Source: Gnetum montanum
Lineage: Eukaryota > Streptophyta > Gnetopsida > Gnetales > Gnetaceae
Assembly (NCBI GenBank): GCA_015680685.1
Contig: MNCI01022707.1
Coordinates: forward strand, 33,717-97,716
Reading direction: 5' to 3'
DNA: 64,000 nucleotides
The notes beneath the pieces were generated by a model that was not told the origin of the DNA, did not search any database, and was given only the letters and a program-made list of their open reading frames with translations. Below are positions 47,241-58,875 of this stretch, piece by piece. Each line of letters opens with the position of its first letter. Position 1 is the stretch's first letter. The translations under genes were made by a program, and so were the position numbers.

Positions 47241-48398
47241 ATGTGGGAACGCTTGGAGAAGGAGCGTCAACGGTTGGCCTTGGGGCCAGCTAAACCCACT
47301 CCACCAAAGCATGAAATAAAACTATTGGGGCCAATGGACCCAGTCACCGCTGATGCAAACACACCCAACAATAGAGATTTGGCAACGGCTTTAACACAAG
47401 TCACACAAGCACTCAAACAAAAGAACACTTCGCTAAGCTTGTATGACTTAGTTCTTACATCCCAAACACATTGTGAAGCTTTGGTATGCATGTTAACGTC
47501 GATCCCAGTAAGCGAGGACTTACTTCCGAATGAACCCTCCATTCATGCAGTAATGTACTCGCCCCAAGGGGCAACTTCCAAACCACTAAGCTTCCACAAC
47601 GATAACATTAAGATGGATAAGAAAACAGGGGAGATAACAATGGCCCCCATGTTCATAACGATATGCATAAATCAGTTCAAGGTACATAGGGTCCACGTAG
47701 ACGATGGAGCTACCACAAACGTAGTACCATACCTCATCGTTGAACAACTAGGACTTACAGAGTTAATCAAACCAACTACCACCACATGTTTAAAATCATT
47801 CAGCGGGTCACATGTGATGGTCAAAGGCACAATAACCTTAGACTTCATAGAAAGGGACCAATTTCCCACGTCCATCGACTTTGTAGTGGTCAATGAAATG
47901 CTGGGATTCAACCTAATTTTAGGAAGGCCCTGGTTGGCCCAACTGAAAGTGGTCTCATCCCCTGTACTCCAAGAGATTCATCTACCTTACGAAGGTGGTG
48001 AAATCATCATACACGGGGAAGCGGCTACACCTATTATTTCATCACACATGGACACAAACCAAGGCTCAGAGGTTGAGCTCGAAGAGCCTAGCCGAAACGA
48101 CATAAACGAACAACGACTGGTAGATGGTAATCCTTTGAACACGAAAGAGAATCCACCTAAAACACACACACTTTCACCTGACATTGTACATACACTTCCT
48201 CAATTAGAAACTATCATAGAATTCACAACAAATACCGAAATGCAGGAAAATATTGATGCAGGAACCATCCCATCAGACGTCCCTTGGGCTGAGTTACCTT
48301 TCAATGTGATCAACGAAGGGGACGCCGAATATAGAATCATACCTGCTAACTCCACTCCCGACATTAAAAAGAAAAAAATCAAAAAACTCCTAAAATAA
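47241..48398 (+). CDS. Element D aspartic protease, 385-codon open frame
   Basis: Uninterrupted. The N-terminal part has KQKNTSLSLYDLVLTSQTH. Then come MFITICINQFKVHRVHVDDG (active-site loop, ~47650-47710) and FNLILGRPWLAQL (~47908), both intact. A C-terminal extension ends Lys-rich (DIKKKKIKKLLK), equivalent to the KAIRKQL end of C. The RT lies 5.6 kb further on, behind the antisense gene, so gag-pro and pol would need splicing to be joined, as known for Ogre elements. Confidence 0.85.
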   Translation: MWERLEKERQRLALGPAKPTPPKHEIKLLGPMDPVTADANTPNNRDLATALTQVTQALKQKNTSLSLYDLVLTSQTHCEALVCMLTSIPVSEDLLPNEPSIHAVMYSPQGATSKPLSFHNDNIKMDKKTGEITMAPMFITICINQFKVHRVHVDDGATTNVVPYLIVEQLGLTELIKPTTTTCLKSFSGSHVMVKGTITLDFIERDQFPTSIDFVVVNEMLGFNLILGRPWLAQLKVVSSPVLQEIHLPYEGGEIIIHGEAATPIISSHMDTNQGSEVELEEPSRNDINEQRLVDGNPLNTKENPPKTHTLSPDIVHTLPQLETIIEFTTNTEMQENIDAGTIPSDVPWAELPFNVINEGDAEYRIIPANSTPDIKKKKIKKLLK

Positions 48399-48404
48399 TA
48401 ACGT

Positions 48405-48780
48405 AACCGTCTGAAATGACGTTAAACTACAACTAGTCTGAAACGACATTAAACTACACTCCATGTCCGAAATGACGTTAAACTACAGGAAATCAGAAAA
48501 AAAACATTAAGCTACACTCCAAGTCCGGAATGACGTTAAACTATCATGTACGCAACGACATAAAACTAGCCACGATCAACAATGATCGATCAACAGAGAA
48601 ATCCACCTGTGTATCCGAAATGTCCTTTGCTTACACTGGGGCTCGAAATGGCCTTAAACTACGCATGCGGCCTGAAATGTCCTTTGCTTACACTGAGGCT
48701 CGAAATGGCCTTAAACTACGCATGCGGCCTGAAATGGCCTTAAACTAGTGCGAATCCGGCCTGAAATTGCCTTAAACTAG
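48405..48780. repeat. Short-motif array between protease and antisense gene (D)
   Basis: About fifteen units of CCGAAATGACGTTAAACTAC or CCTGAAATGGCCTTAAACTA, including three ~60-bp higher-order repeats (48620-48760). It starts within 10 bp of the protease stop. The core TTAAACTA is shared with B and C. The region 48781-49043 beyond it is AT-rich without genes. Confidence 0.85.
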
Positions 48781-49043
48781 TTCATACACTTATACTTTTT
48801 TTTCCTTTTTGCGTATCATTTATAATTACATCCATGCATTGCACCTAAAATGAATGAAAAATAAACCAAAACATTTTATACTGCCGTGTCATGTTTACAG
48901 TTAAACTCAAAATCCACAAAAATTTTTATATGTGCAATGATGCACAATTACAAGCGTCAACTATTTTTGTCTATCTCAAAGTTTTTAGTTTACAATTCCC
49001 GTATAAATTTGAGTCAGGAAAAAACTAAAAACAAAATCAAAAA

Positions 49044-52000
49044 CTAAGCATCTCGGACAGGAGGATCATCCCCTTTAGATCCACCGGCGTCAGGGGCCCC
49101 CGCTCCACTGGGGCCAGCTTCTTGGACATCGTCACCACCTTCATCCTGAAAATACAAAACGAGACAACCAATATAAGAACAAGAGAATGTCGAAATTTCA
49201 AACATTATTGAGCAAATCAATTTCATAATGACAAAACGCTTACCATAGGAGATCCCCCCAAGCTGAATTCCAGCTGACGAAGGATTTCCTTCTTTAAGGC
49301 ACTGGCCCAATCTGTCCCATCAAGCCCTAAGTCAACGTCTACTAAGGTCTTTCCCTTATCGATAGCTGACCAGGTAGGACGTTTCAGAGGGAATTCACCC
49401 ACAAACACTTCCCCAGAAGCAGTTGTAATCAACCTTGTAGGCGACTCCATCTCAACAGTTGTGTTTTGAGCAAAAGTATCAAAAGCAGAGCGCAAACCCA
49501 AACCCTCCACAAACATTTCTATAGGTCCATAGTGACTTGGCATTGTGTACTAGACCTTCCGCCACCTCCTCATAAACAAGCCTTGGCACCTATTCGACCT
49601 TTAGGGATAATGTAGGTAAACTCTCTATGCTAATGGTCTCAGAGGGATCCCACCTCAACTTGGCACCTATGCACACAAATAGATCAAACGTTAAGACAAC
49701 AAAAATAGGGAGTGAAACTATAAAACGACGAATCATTCAAAACATTTATACCTATTTCAGGGTGGGCCTCCTGAATTCGTTCGACAACCTTTTCAGCGAT
49801 TCCAGCCACAAAATCCATCTTACTTGGCATTTCCATCCAAGTAAATGACCCACGAGTGCGGGACGAACTAACCTCCACGGTCCTCTCAGGGGGAACCGTC
49901 TTCATGGGTACGTCTAACCGCACCGTCCTGGTTTCACTGCCTTCATCTGGAAGAAATGAAAATATGAAAATAAAACACCATAGAAATGACAACTAACGGG
50001 GCAAGATAAAATAAAATAAAAAGAAAACATACCATGCTCCTTGTCACCTTCTAGGGGATTGCCTAAGTCGAGCTTTCCCTTAAGAAAGCTGCTGAACATT
50101 TGGTCGACACCACCCTGATCATCCAACGACTCAGTTTCTGTGGTGTTTTCCTTTAACTCCTCTGTTCCTCCTTCCTGATCCTTCTCCACATTTTCCTCTT
50201 CATTATTTCGCTACGTGTTGGTCTCCTCCTCCTCCATAATGGTCTCTAATGCCTGCTTCCTCACTTCTCAAATCAAGTCAAAGGTATTAGTGACATGTAA
50301 GCGATTGAAGTAAAAATTATGAACGAAACAAAAACAATAAAGCAATAAGCAGGAAAAGTCTACATACCAGGCATCTTAAATCGTATGTGCTTCACCCATG
50401 GCTTGCTCACATTTGAGACTTCCTCAGTTGGGCGTTCATGCCTTTTAAGCTTCGATTTGGCCTGGCCAATAGTCTCTTTGATGACCCGTTCTGCTCTTCT
50501 CGCAGTATAGGGTACATCGTCTAGTGGCAATCCCAAACTGTCATGGGTGTGGATTGACATACCAGACGACCCCCCTATCGTGATAGACACGGACTCATCA
50601 ATGCCCTCAGGAGCATCTTGGGACCTAGCTATTTCAAATAAGTCATTGATCCACGGGCGGGATAGTTGACCCCGATCCCGTAGAACAAACTTGTTATCTG
50701 CACAAACTACTAGAAACTTGGCAAAGTGACGAAGGTAACCGGCAAAGAAGGCAAAGGTGAAGTGGGATTGTACCTCAACATTCGAGCGCAATCGCACTAT
50801 CTCCTTGTGCATGCTCGACAACAAAAATTGGGCCCAATTATAGCACATTCCGGTTTCCAAGATAGTTCGCATGACGCGTACAGCCTCCACCCCAAGACTT
50901 CGTACTTGAGAAAGGGATTTGGGGAATACCCGCACCCTATACAGGGGATATAGTTCATTTACCTCCTCAACCTTTGCTTTCCCCTGCATTGGAAATCCCT
51001 TGGCACCCTTGGCCACGCCCAGCCAGTCCTCCAATTCATGCACCGTTTGGAGCTCTTTATGAGACCTATCTAAAACTACACTTATGCCATCTGCTGGTAC
51101 CCCAAATAAGTTTGAAAAGAACTGAGGCGACAGATGGAAAACTACCTTAACACCCTTAATCTGGGTGTTGTAGTAGGAGACAGACTCATTGAAAGAATCC
51201 ACGATCCCAATCATTTCTGCTATTGATACGTCAGGACTTGGGGTCGTGAAGAGCTCCATGAGGCCGAGATTGTCTAAGCAATGAATGATGGATGGGGAAG
51301 CGTGGGTGCGTAACCACTTTTGGGCCTTACTAACCTCTCCAAACTTCATCAAAAGCATAGTCTCAGTTCAGCCCGTCGTAACAGGGTCCCCACTAGGAGG
51401 TACATCAACTGCAAACACAATTCGAAGTCATCACATCAGCATAACTCCCGACGGTTGAACAAATATGTTAGCACATCCAAAAAATATTGTTAGTTACCTC
51501 CCGTAGTGGATTTGGATGCGCTGCCTGAGCCGAAGTCACGGGGAAAGACTGATCCCCTTTCTGACCAATCTTCCTACAGCCATCCACGAGCTTGGCACAT
51601 CGCAAATGCTCTAGAGAACTGTTTGTGAAAATGAATGATAGCACCCTTCGTTTGACCCAATACGGTTCCACGAAGGGTGGGACCTACCATAAAAGCCTCT
51701 AGAGCGGTGCGAGCAAGAGCAAGCCCTTCATCCTCAACGCACGTCCCGTCCAGGTTGACTTTAGGCCTACAAACGAATGGATGTCAAAATAGAAGCAAGT
51801 ACTAAACGATGAAAAGAAAAAACAAACTTAAATGGTCCTACCTATCCACCCAGTACACTGTGCCAGGAGGGTTCTGGAACAACGTATGTGCGTGCACAGC
51901 TACAAATAATGTGTTGTTGAGGTAGTCCTTCCCTCGCGACAATTGTGCCCACATGTGCGTTAATGGGCATTTAGACCTGGGCCCACGGGAATAACTGTCC

Positions 52001-53188
52001 TCATTCACCAGCGGCCCCTCATCGATGTCTTCTATGAAGACCATGACACCCTCCGTGGGTCCCGGCAACATGGCCTCAAGCACGCTTCACGCCACCACTT
52101 CACTTAGGTTCGACCAGATAACCACTTCGAAGTTGTCTAGTATGAAGGCCAGGAATTCACACGCACCTTCTCTGAACCAGAGCCCATTGTTGTCCACAGT
52201 TAGATCCGAAGTGGGCTCATCAGCCTCAATGGAGCCAAACCATGTTAACACCCCAACGAGCTCAACAACGAGGAGAAAAGGCTTAGTGTCCCTGCAAGCA
52301 ACCAAGACGCCACCGTAAAATCAGCCATGCATCAAAATGACCCAAAAAGCAAAAGTTCACATCGTAGACCGACACTTAGAAAAAATCCTAACTGTTTACA
52401 CTCAGCGTATACGCTGCCTAACCCAGAGTATACGCTATCAAAAACTATTTATGCTCAGCGTATACACTACCTAACCTGGCGTATACGCTGACAACGAACT
52501 ATTTATGCTGTCGACCGAACCTTTTACGCTCAGCGTATACGCAGCAGAAACCCTCAGCGTATACGCCATAGAAGTCTTCAGCGTAAATAGTTTACGCTAG
52601 ATACTGAACAAAAAAATTACGCTAAAAATAGTTTACATGAAAACAAGTCTACGCTATACCACACTTGAAAAGAATTAACTGTTCATGCTCAGCGTATACG
52701 CTGTAGAAACCCTCAGCGTATACGCCGTCACAGTGTAGACCGTCTACGCTGATAAAACAAACCGTCTATGCTGATAAAATAGAAAACTTCGTGCATAGAA
52801 AACTTATTACACCGTAGTTTACGCTGACAAAATCATCTATGCTTCATGCAAGAAAAGGTGTCTACGCTGTGCACTGATAAAACAGATTACGCTATGACAG
52901 TCTACGCTATCGAGACTTTACGCTGTGAATTTACACTCGGCGTATACGCCGAAAACCCTCTACGCTCGGCGTATACGCTGAAGCCCTCTACGAGACTGTC
53001 TACACTACAAAACATGCACAAGCAAAAATAACTAACAGAGGTAGGATCAGAGCCTACCTGTGTGATGATCTGAGCCATGACGGAATCCTTGGCCTGGGTA
53101 GGCACTGCAGCATGGCTTCACTCTCCTCTGCGAAGGTCAAGTCAGGACCCTTCCTCCCCTAGCCTTCCACTTCCTTGCCTTTTCCCAT
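49044..53188 (-). pseudogene. Antisense eight-exon accessory gene of element D (diverged homologue)
   Basis: Exons (minus): 53188-53058, 52291-51842, 51766-51498, 51408-50368, 50252-50033, 49946-49752, 49666-49244 and 49145-49044. Junction phases are the same as in B and C, and exon 1 uses the same GTAGGC donor. Exon 2: LLVVELVGVL, GLWFREGACEFLAFILDNFE, VVIWSNL, NTLFVA and NPPGTVY (FCP1/NIF-like, no catalytic Asp). Exon 3: ARTALEAF, FAMCQARGWL. Exon 4: 347 codons, mostly open (NLFGVPADGIS, FPKSLSQVRSL, FAKFLVV, QLSRPWINDLFEIA). Exon 7 is about half as long as in B. The tail is short and Gly/Asp-rich, ending DDPPVRDA. One stop each in exons 1, 3, 4 and 5 plus frame loss in exon 7. The wide divergence from B/C with identical gene structure shows the gene is ancestral to both families. 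Confidence 0.85.
52400..52990. promoter_or_regulatory. GCGTATACGC / TACGCT array in the first intron of the D antisense gene
   Basis: At least ten CAGCGTATACGC-type palindromes and many single TACGCT words lie between antisense exons 1 and 2, and TACGCT/AGCGTA words continue through the antisense 5' UTR to about 53460. The same palindrome dominates the element's LTR U3. B and C lack this array in intron 1, which is also much shorter there (273 bp against 766 bp). Confidence 0.65.
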
Positions 53189-53496
53189 AATGGTGTCCTC
53201 TATGCTGGGATCGACAGTTTACGCTGAGGGTGGAACTATTTACACCTACGTCAAGCCTCTACGCCGGAGTCTGAGTCTCTACGCCGACGCTGGAACTTCT
53301 ATGCTCTGCATCTACGCTAAGGTTTAGTCATTGGCGTCTACGCTTAGGGTTTGGGGTTCTACGCTCTATGCTTAGATTTTTTGTTTATGCTCGTGCTTAC
53401 GCTTACGCTGGGGTTTTGCAGTTTATGCTTATGCTCAGATTTTATGCTCAGAGGTTTATGCTTAGAATCCAATGTGACAAATGATGCCCCCCCCCT

Positions 53497-53504
53497 TTAT
53501 ATAG
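53497..53504 (-). promoter_or_regulatory. TATA box of the antisense gene (D)
   Basis: On the minus strand GCTATATAAAGGGGG lies about 310 bp before the antisense ATG. It is a canonical plant TATA sequence, though in a different context and further away than in B and C. Confidence 0.6.
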
Positions 53505-53689
53505 CACTCCGCTGTGGCTGCCACCGCTGTTGACGCTGCCGCCTCCCGGTTTGCTACCTTTTTGCTACTTTTTTCCTTTTTACTTATTTTTCACCAAAAT
53601 TTGCTCAAAAAAATAATAAAAAATACATATATATATAAAATAAAACAAAATTACTACATCCCAGTTCCCCTGTGAACCCCATTCCAGGC

Positions 53690-53865
53690 GTTTACGCTAA
53701 ACATTCCAGCATAAACTGCCACATTCAGCCTGGTACAGCCTTAAACTGCCACATACGAACCCATTACGGCCCGGTAAGGCCTTAAACTGCCACCCGTGGA
53801 TTACATTTGGCCCGGTAAGGCGTTAAACTGCCACCTACAGCCCAGTACGGCCTTAAACTTCCATG
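53690..53865. repeat. Short-motif array between antisense promoter and RT (D)
   Basis: Four to five units of GGCCCGGTAAGGCCTTAAAC then TGCCAC. With the array at 48405-48780 it brackets the antisense gene. B and C have a single related motif at this place. The stretch 53505-53690 is an AT-rich tract with (AT) runs. Confidence 0.8.
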
Positions 53866-53974
53866 CATCCCAGTGTGACGATAATCCACCATCATGCATA
53901 TACACATATTTTAAAATTACCAAAGTACGTAGAACGATACCCATCAGCTCATTCAGCTCTTTGTTTATTGGCAG

Positions 53975-56256
53975 GAGCAAGCTCGATGGATTTCCAGCAT
54001 TTAACCGCGCCGTTAATCATTGATGGACCATATGATAAAATTGCAAGAGATATTAACAGAAACCTCATCCACTTAAGTTCATCAACGGACGACGCAATCA
54101 TCGCCTCAACACATCAAACAATAGACAACTACAAAGGCATGATGAAACCCCTTGACATAGAAGCTGAAAATATCACTGAAGACCCGTTGACCGAAACGCC
54201 CATCACCATGCCCGATGGAGAAATCAAAATATTAAAATTAAGCACATTACTACAACCGCAACTAGCCAAAGACATTGAGGACGTGCTTAGGGAAAACATA
54301 AAAGAATTCACTTGGTCTTACACGGACATGCCCAGGTTAGACCCTCGAATTGTCCAGCATAACATTATCCTTGATTCAAAATTGAGACCGGTAAAGCAAA
54401 AGGCACAAAAGGTTAAACCCGAGGTGGCATTGACAGTTCATAATGAGATCACCAAGCTTTATCAGACTGGTTTCATCCGGGCTGTTGATTACGCCGAGTG
54501 GGTATCCAACATGGTCATTGTTCCGAAGAAGAACGGAAGCATTCACTTATGCATTGACTTCTGGGATTTAAATGTTGCAACCATAAAAGATGATTTTCCT
54601 CTACCCAGCATCGATCAACTTGTTGACTCGACCACTGGGCACGCACTATTATCTTTTATGGACGGCTTCTCGAGATATAATCAAATATGCATCAACCTGG
54701 AGCATCAGCTTCGGACAACCTTTATGACACCATGAGGAACCTTTTGTTACAAAATGATACCCTTTGGTCTCAAGAACGCTGGGGCCACGTATCAAAGAGT
54801 GATGACATTCATCTTTAGCGATTACATGTTACAATCACTCAACGACTACGTGGACGACATTGTGGTTAAGTCGAAAACATCAAAACAACATATACAAGAC
54901 CTTGACCTAGTATTAAAACATTGTTTAAAGTATGAATTGAGACTCAACCTAAAAAAAATTGTCTTCGGCGTCAAGACAGGAAAAATGCTTGGATTTATAG
55001 CCTTAGAAGCAGGTATACGAGTAGACCCCGATAAGGTTAAGGCCATAACAAACCTAAAACCACCAGGCAACCTTACCGAACTTCAAGGTCTACAAGGTAG
55101 ATTACAGTTTATCAGGCGCTTCATAGAAAAACTGACAGACAAACTAAAACCTATGAACCACCTGTTATGCAAAAACGTCCATTTTTAATGGACTTCACAG
55201 TGCCAAGAAGCATTCGATAACATTAAAACGACACTTGCCCGATTACCCACGGTTTATCCACCTCAAAACGATAAACCGTTTTACATCTACCTCGCTACTT
55301 CGGATTCGTCAATCGCATTTATGCTTTGCCAAAAACAAGATGACGGAATTGAAGTCCCTGTATATTACTTAAGCCATGCATTAGTTGCCCATGAGAAAAA
55401 GTATAACGACGTGGAGAGGTCCTTTTTAGCTTTGGTATTTTCTTTAAGAAAATGGTGACATTACCTCTTCCGTAACCAAGTTAACATAATTTGTAAGGAT
55501 AATGTGCTAGGAGCCATCACAGGAAACATTTACGAAACAAGTCGGATAGCCCGTTGGAAAGCCATGATAGCTGAGTTTGACCTGCGTTACATAGCGTAAT
55601 CATCAGTTAAGGGTCAAGCCATAGCAAATCAAATGGCCACATCACCAACACACAATCAAGCGACAGTAGAGCCAGAATTCCTGAATGAGAATATAAGCGC
55701 AACAGACACAGTGCCCAACGACTACGATGCCATTCTAAACTTTGATGGAGCATCCATCTCTCAAGGGGGAAGTGCTTCCATTGTCATCACCTATCCCTCT
55801 GGGGAGATCCTACCCTTTGCTTATTGTTTCAACTTTCGCTGTACCAACAACATAGCAGAGTACGAAGGTCTCCTTAGAGGTCTTGCGATAGCATTGGCTT
55901 CAGAAATCACACGGCTTGTAGTCAGAGGAGACTCACAACTGGTCTTAAACCAAGTCATAGACATTTATACATGCAAAGCCCAACATTTACAGCCATACTA
56001 TGACCTGGCAAAACACCTAATGAGGCGATTTGAAAACATCGATGTGCAACAAGTTTCTAGAAATGATAACACCATCGTGGATGTATTAGCCACATTAGCA
56101 TTAAACATATCGCTAGACATGTTCCATGCATTACCAAGCTCCATAACCAGTTGTGCCGAACCAATAACCGATACTCTGGACACGTTGCCGATCACATCTG
56201 TTAGTACAACATGTGCGATAGAATGGTATGACGACATAAAAGAATACCTTCTATAG
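53975..56256 (+). pseudogene. Element D RT, RNase H and second RNase H
   Basis: It follows the acceptor TTTATTGGCAG at 53964-53974. RT frame 53863-54735: IEAENITEDPL, IVQHNIILDSKLRPVKQKAQK, WVSNMVIVPKK, SIHLCIDFWDLN and FMDGFSRYNQI. A TGA replaces the Trp of the PWG block, then the frame is open again with FGLKNAGATYQRV and YVDD at 54847-54858. RNase H (FYIYLATSDSSIAFML, ~55270) carries stops. The second RNase H is an intact 207-codon frame, 55633-56256 (LNFDGASISQGGSA, NNIAEYEGLLRGLA, QQVSRNDNTIVD). Confidence 0.85.
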
Positions 56257-57464
56257 GGCGAAACATCACGACATCTAACAAATGCACAAAAGGATGCAGT
56301 ACGAAAACATTCTAAGTAGTATACCCTGTTAGGGAACACGTTGTGTCGTCGATCCTACGAAGGAATATTGCTAACCTGCGTTGGTAGTACCAATACCCAA
56401 ACCATCGTTGAACAGATGCATGAGGGACTATGCGGAGGACAAATAGCGTCAAAACACATGACAATAAAAATAAGACACTTAGGCTATTATTGGCCACACA
56501 TGGAATACGACTGTCTCTCCAAGGCTAAGACATGTAGCATCTGTCAAAAACATAGCAATCTAATCCATGTCCCACCAAATGAGTTGCATACGGCACAAAT
56601 CACGTGGCCCTTTCAAAAGTGGGGGTTGGACCTCATCAGCCCAATAACACCCTCATCTTCTGCAGGGCATAGTTTCATCATAACCGCAATGGAATATTTT
56701 ACGAAGTGGGTAGAGGCTATTCCCCTTCGAAAAACTATGTCTAAACACGTATGCAATTTCATTCTCGAAAACATGGTAACCTGCTTTGGCATTCCCATGA
56801 CAATCATCACTGACAATGGGCCAAAATTTAGTAGTGCCGAGACCAAAACCTTTTGTGAGAGTCTAGGGATCAAACACTCTTTTTCATCCCCTTACTATCC
56901 TCAAAGCAATGGGCAAGCAGAGGCAACAAACAAAGCCATCATTACAATACTCAAAAAGATGCTTACCCAAAGCAAGCAGAGATGGCACGAACAATTGGTA
57001 TACGCACTGTGGGCATATCGTACTACACATCGGACTTCAATAGGTAAAATGCCATATAGTCTTGTTTATGGTTCAGAAGTTGTTTTACTTCTGGAGTTAC
57101 AGGTACCATATTTAAGGATCACACTTTCCGAACTCCTCAACTACGGGCAAAACAATGACCTACGCATCATTGACCTGGATTCGGTGGAGAAGGAACGTAT
57201 ACGTGCGCTCGATCAAATTGAGTGATACCAAAAAAAAAACAATGGCAATGACATCAGCATGACATCCATAAGTGCCCTATCAAAGAAGGTGACCTTGTAC
57301 TTAAGGCCATTCGGGAACACCCGGATAAATTCTCAGCCAACTGGGAAGGGCCCTACTGGGTCATTAAAGCATTTGACAATGGAGTATTTAAGCTAGCTGA
57401 TATCGAAGGGAATGAGCTTGCCAATCCAACCAATCACTTGTTTCTAAAACCATTCTACATTTGA
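56257..57464 (+). pseudogene. Element D integrase
   Basis: A 294-codon open frame, 56341-57225, holds the full HHCC and catalytic core: MHEGLCGGQ...HLGYYW...TCSICQKHS, WGLDLISPITP (D), ITDNGPKFSSAETKTF (D) and NGQAEATNKAI (E). The chain breaks at 57223 (TGA) and has a frameshift. The C-terminal part (KEGDLVLKAIREH, FSANWEGPYWV, LFLKPFYI) then reads to 57464. Upstream, two stops interrupt the link to RNase H. Confidence 0.85.
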
Positions 57465-57519
57465 GTAAAAGCTCAGGTACGTACGAGTCCTGGGGTCATG
57501 ACTATAAACTGACACCACA

Positions 57520-57830
57520 GAATAGTCCTGGATTATGACTTAAAACTGATACCACAGCTCGTCCTAGAATCATGATGGTAAACTGATACCACACAATGTC
57601 TACAATGATGATAAACTAGCACCTATCCAGCACGACAGTGAAATTGCCACCGTTGCATTCACCAAAGTCCGCTAAGACTATAAACTGGTTTGCCTCTTCA
57701 TGGTCTGCTAAGACTAGAAACTGGCAACGTAACGTCCTCCACGATGCTAAACGGGCAATGTCCAATGGGTCATGATATAAAACTAACCCATGATAGTCCG
57801 CTAAGACTATAAACTAGCAAGTTCATCTCT
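57520..57830. repeat. Short-motif array downstream of integrase (D)
   Basis: Ten or so copies of GTCCTAGAATCATGATGGTAAACT/GTCCGCTAAGACTATAAACT-type units at ~35-bp spacing, the positional counterpart of the arrays in B and C. The region 57831-58859 beyond is untranslated. It contains a possible sense intron (donor near 57967 CTGTGTAAGTCT, acceptor TTTGCAG at about 58022-58028) and nothing else recognised. Confidence 0.75.
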
Positions 57831-58859
57831 AGTTTCGCAATCTGCAGCCACATTCATTCATCAAAATCACCACATTGCTCATCATCAGAGAATCTCACCA
57901 GCATTGCTTCCATTGACATACAATGACTGAAATCTCCTTCAACATCTTTGTTCCATCTGTAGCTGTGTAAGTCTAACCTCACTTATTCACTCATGGTTTT
58001 CTTGTCTCCTTGGAGTTATGTTTGCAGGATGACACCCATAGGTTTTCGCACAAGAATGCGCTTTGTCACAAGCAGCAAGATGGGACAATGTTCACAGCGC
58101 ACATGGCAAGACTAAATCAAACCATTTGCTAGTACATCCCCATCTCTCGAAACATTCTCTATCTATTCACCGACACACTCTACCCAGCCACACCTTTGAT
58201 ACACCCAGTACATTCAAAACTTTGAGCATGCTATTGCATACTGTAACACTTTAAAGTGGTTGCGACACACAACATAGCACTTCAGCATGAGTACAAAATC
58301 AAAGCAAAGTTTCTTTCACAAAAACAAAATGAGACCCTTGGCACTTCCCACACAAGCCCTAGGAGGGAAGGCAGTTGTCTTGGAACCAAGTACTCATGTC
58401 AAAAATAGTCAAGAAACATCCAGCTGCATGGCTTTGGCTCTCCGCCAATAGGTTCCCCCTAAACAAAGGGCCCTATTCCTCCAAAGAATGCAACGCATCA
58501 TCACGTGGCTTTGGCCTTGCCAACAAGTCTTCTTGGACATTAACCAAGAGTCTTGTTCCGTCAAAGAACGCACATTGCATGTTTGGATTCTGAGTCTGCT
58601 AAATAATGACTATTGACAAGGACCAGCATGCCACACACCAGAGCATCCCCTTCACCAAGCACAATCCCTTGGGCAGTTACTAGTCCCCACAATCCCCATT
58701 CTCCTACCAGTTACAAATTTCACTTTCCCAATCCCATGTACTACTGAACATGGTGCGATGACGTCTAGTCAAGTGGCAACGGACAAAGTCTCTATCAAGT
58801 TGCTTATGGTGTTTTGCTCTTCTTTGTCGATGCTTCTCGGGTTGATTCCTCCAAGCGTC

Positions 58860-58875
58860 AACAAAGAGGGGCCAA
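58860..58875 (+). other. Polypurine tract of element D
   Basis: AACAAAGAGGGGCCAA abuts the 3' LTR start TGAAACACC. It is identical in its core to the tracts of B and C, unlike the LTRs, which differ. Confidence 0.8.

Noticed and set aside
49044-53188. Antisense gene explained as an inverted fragment of another element or an assembly inversion
   Set aside because: The same block, same orientation and same exon structure occur in B, C and D, with different flanks and large sequence divergence.
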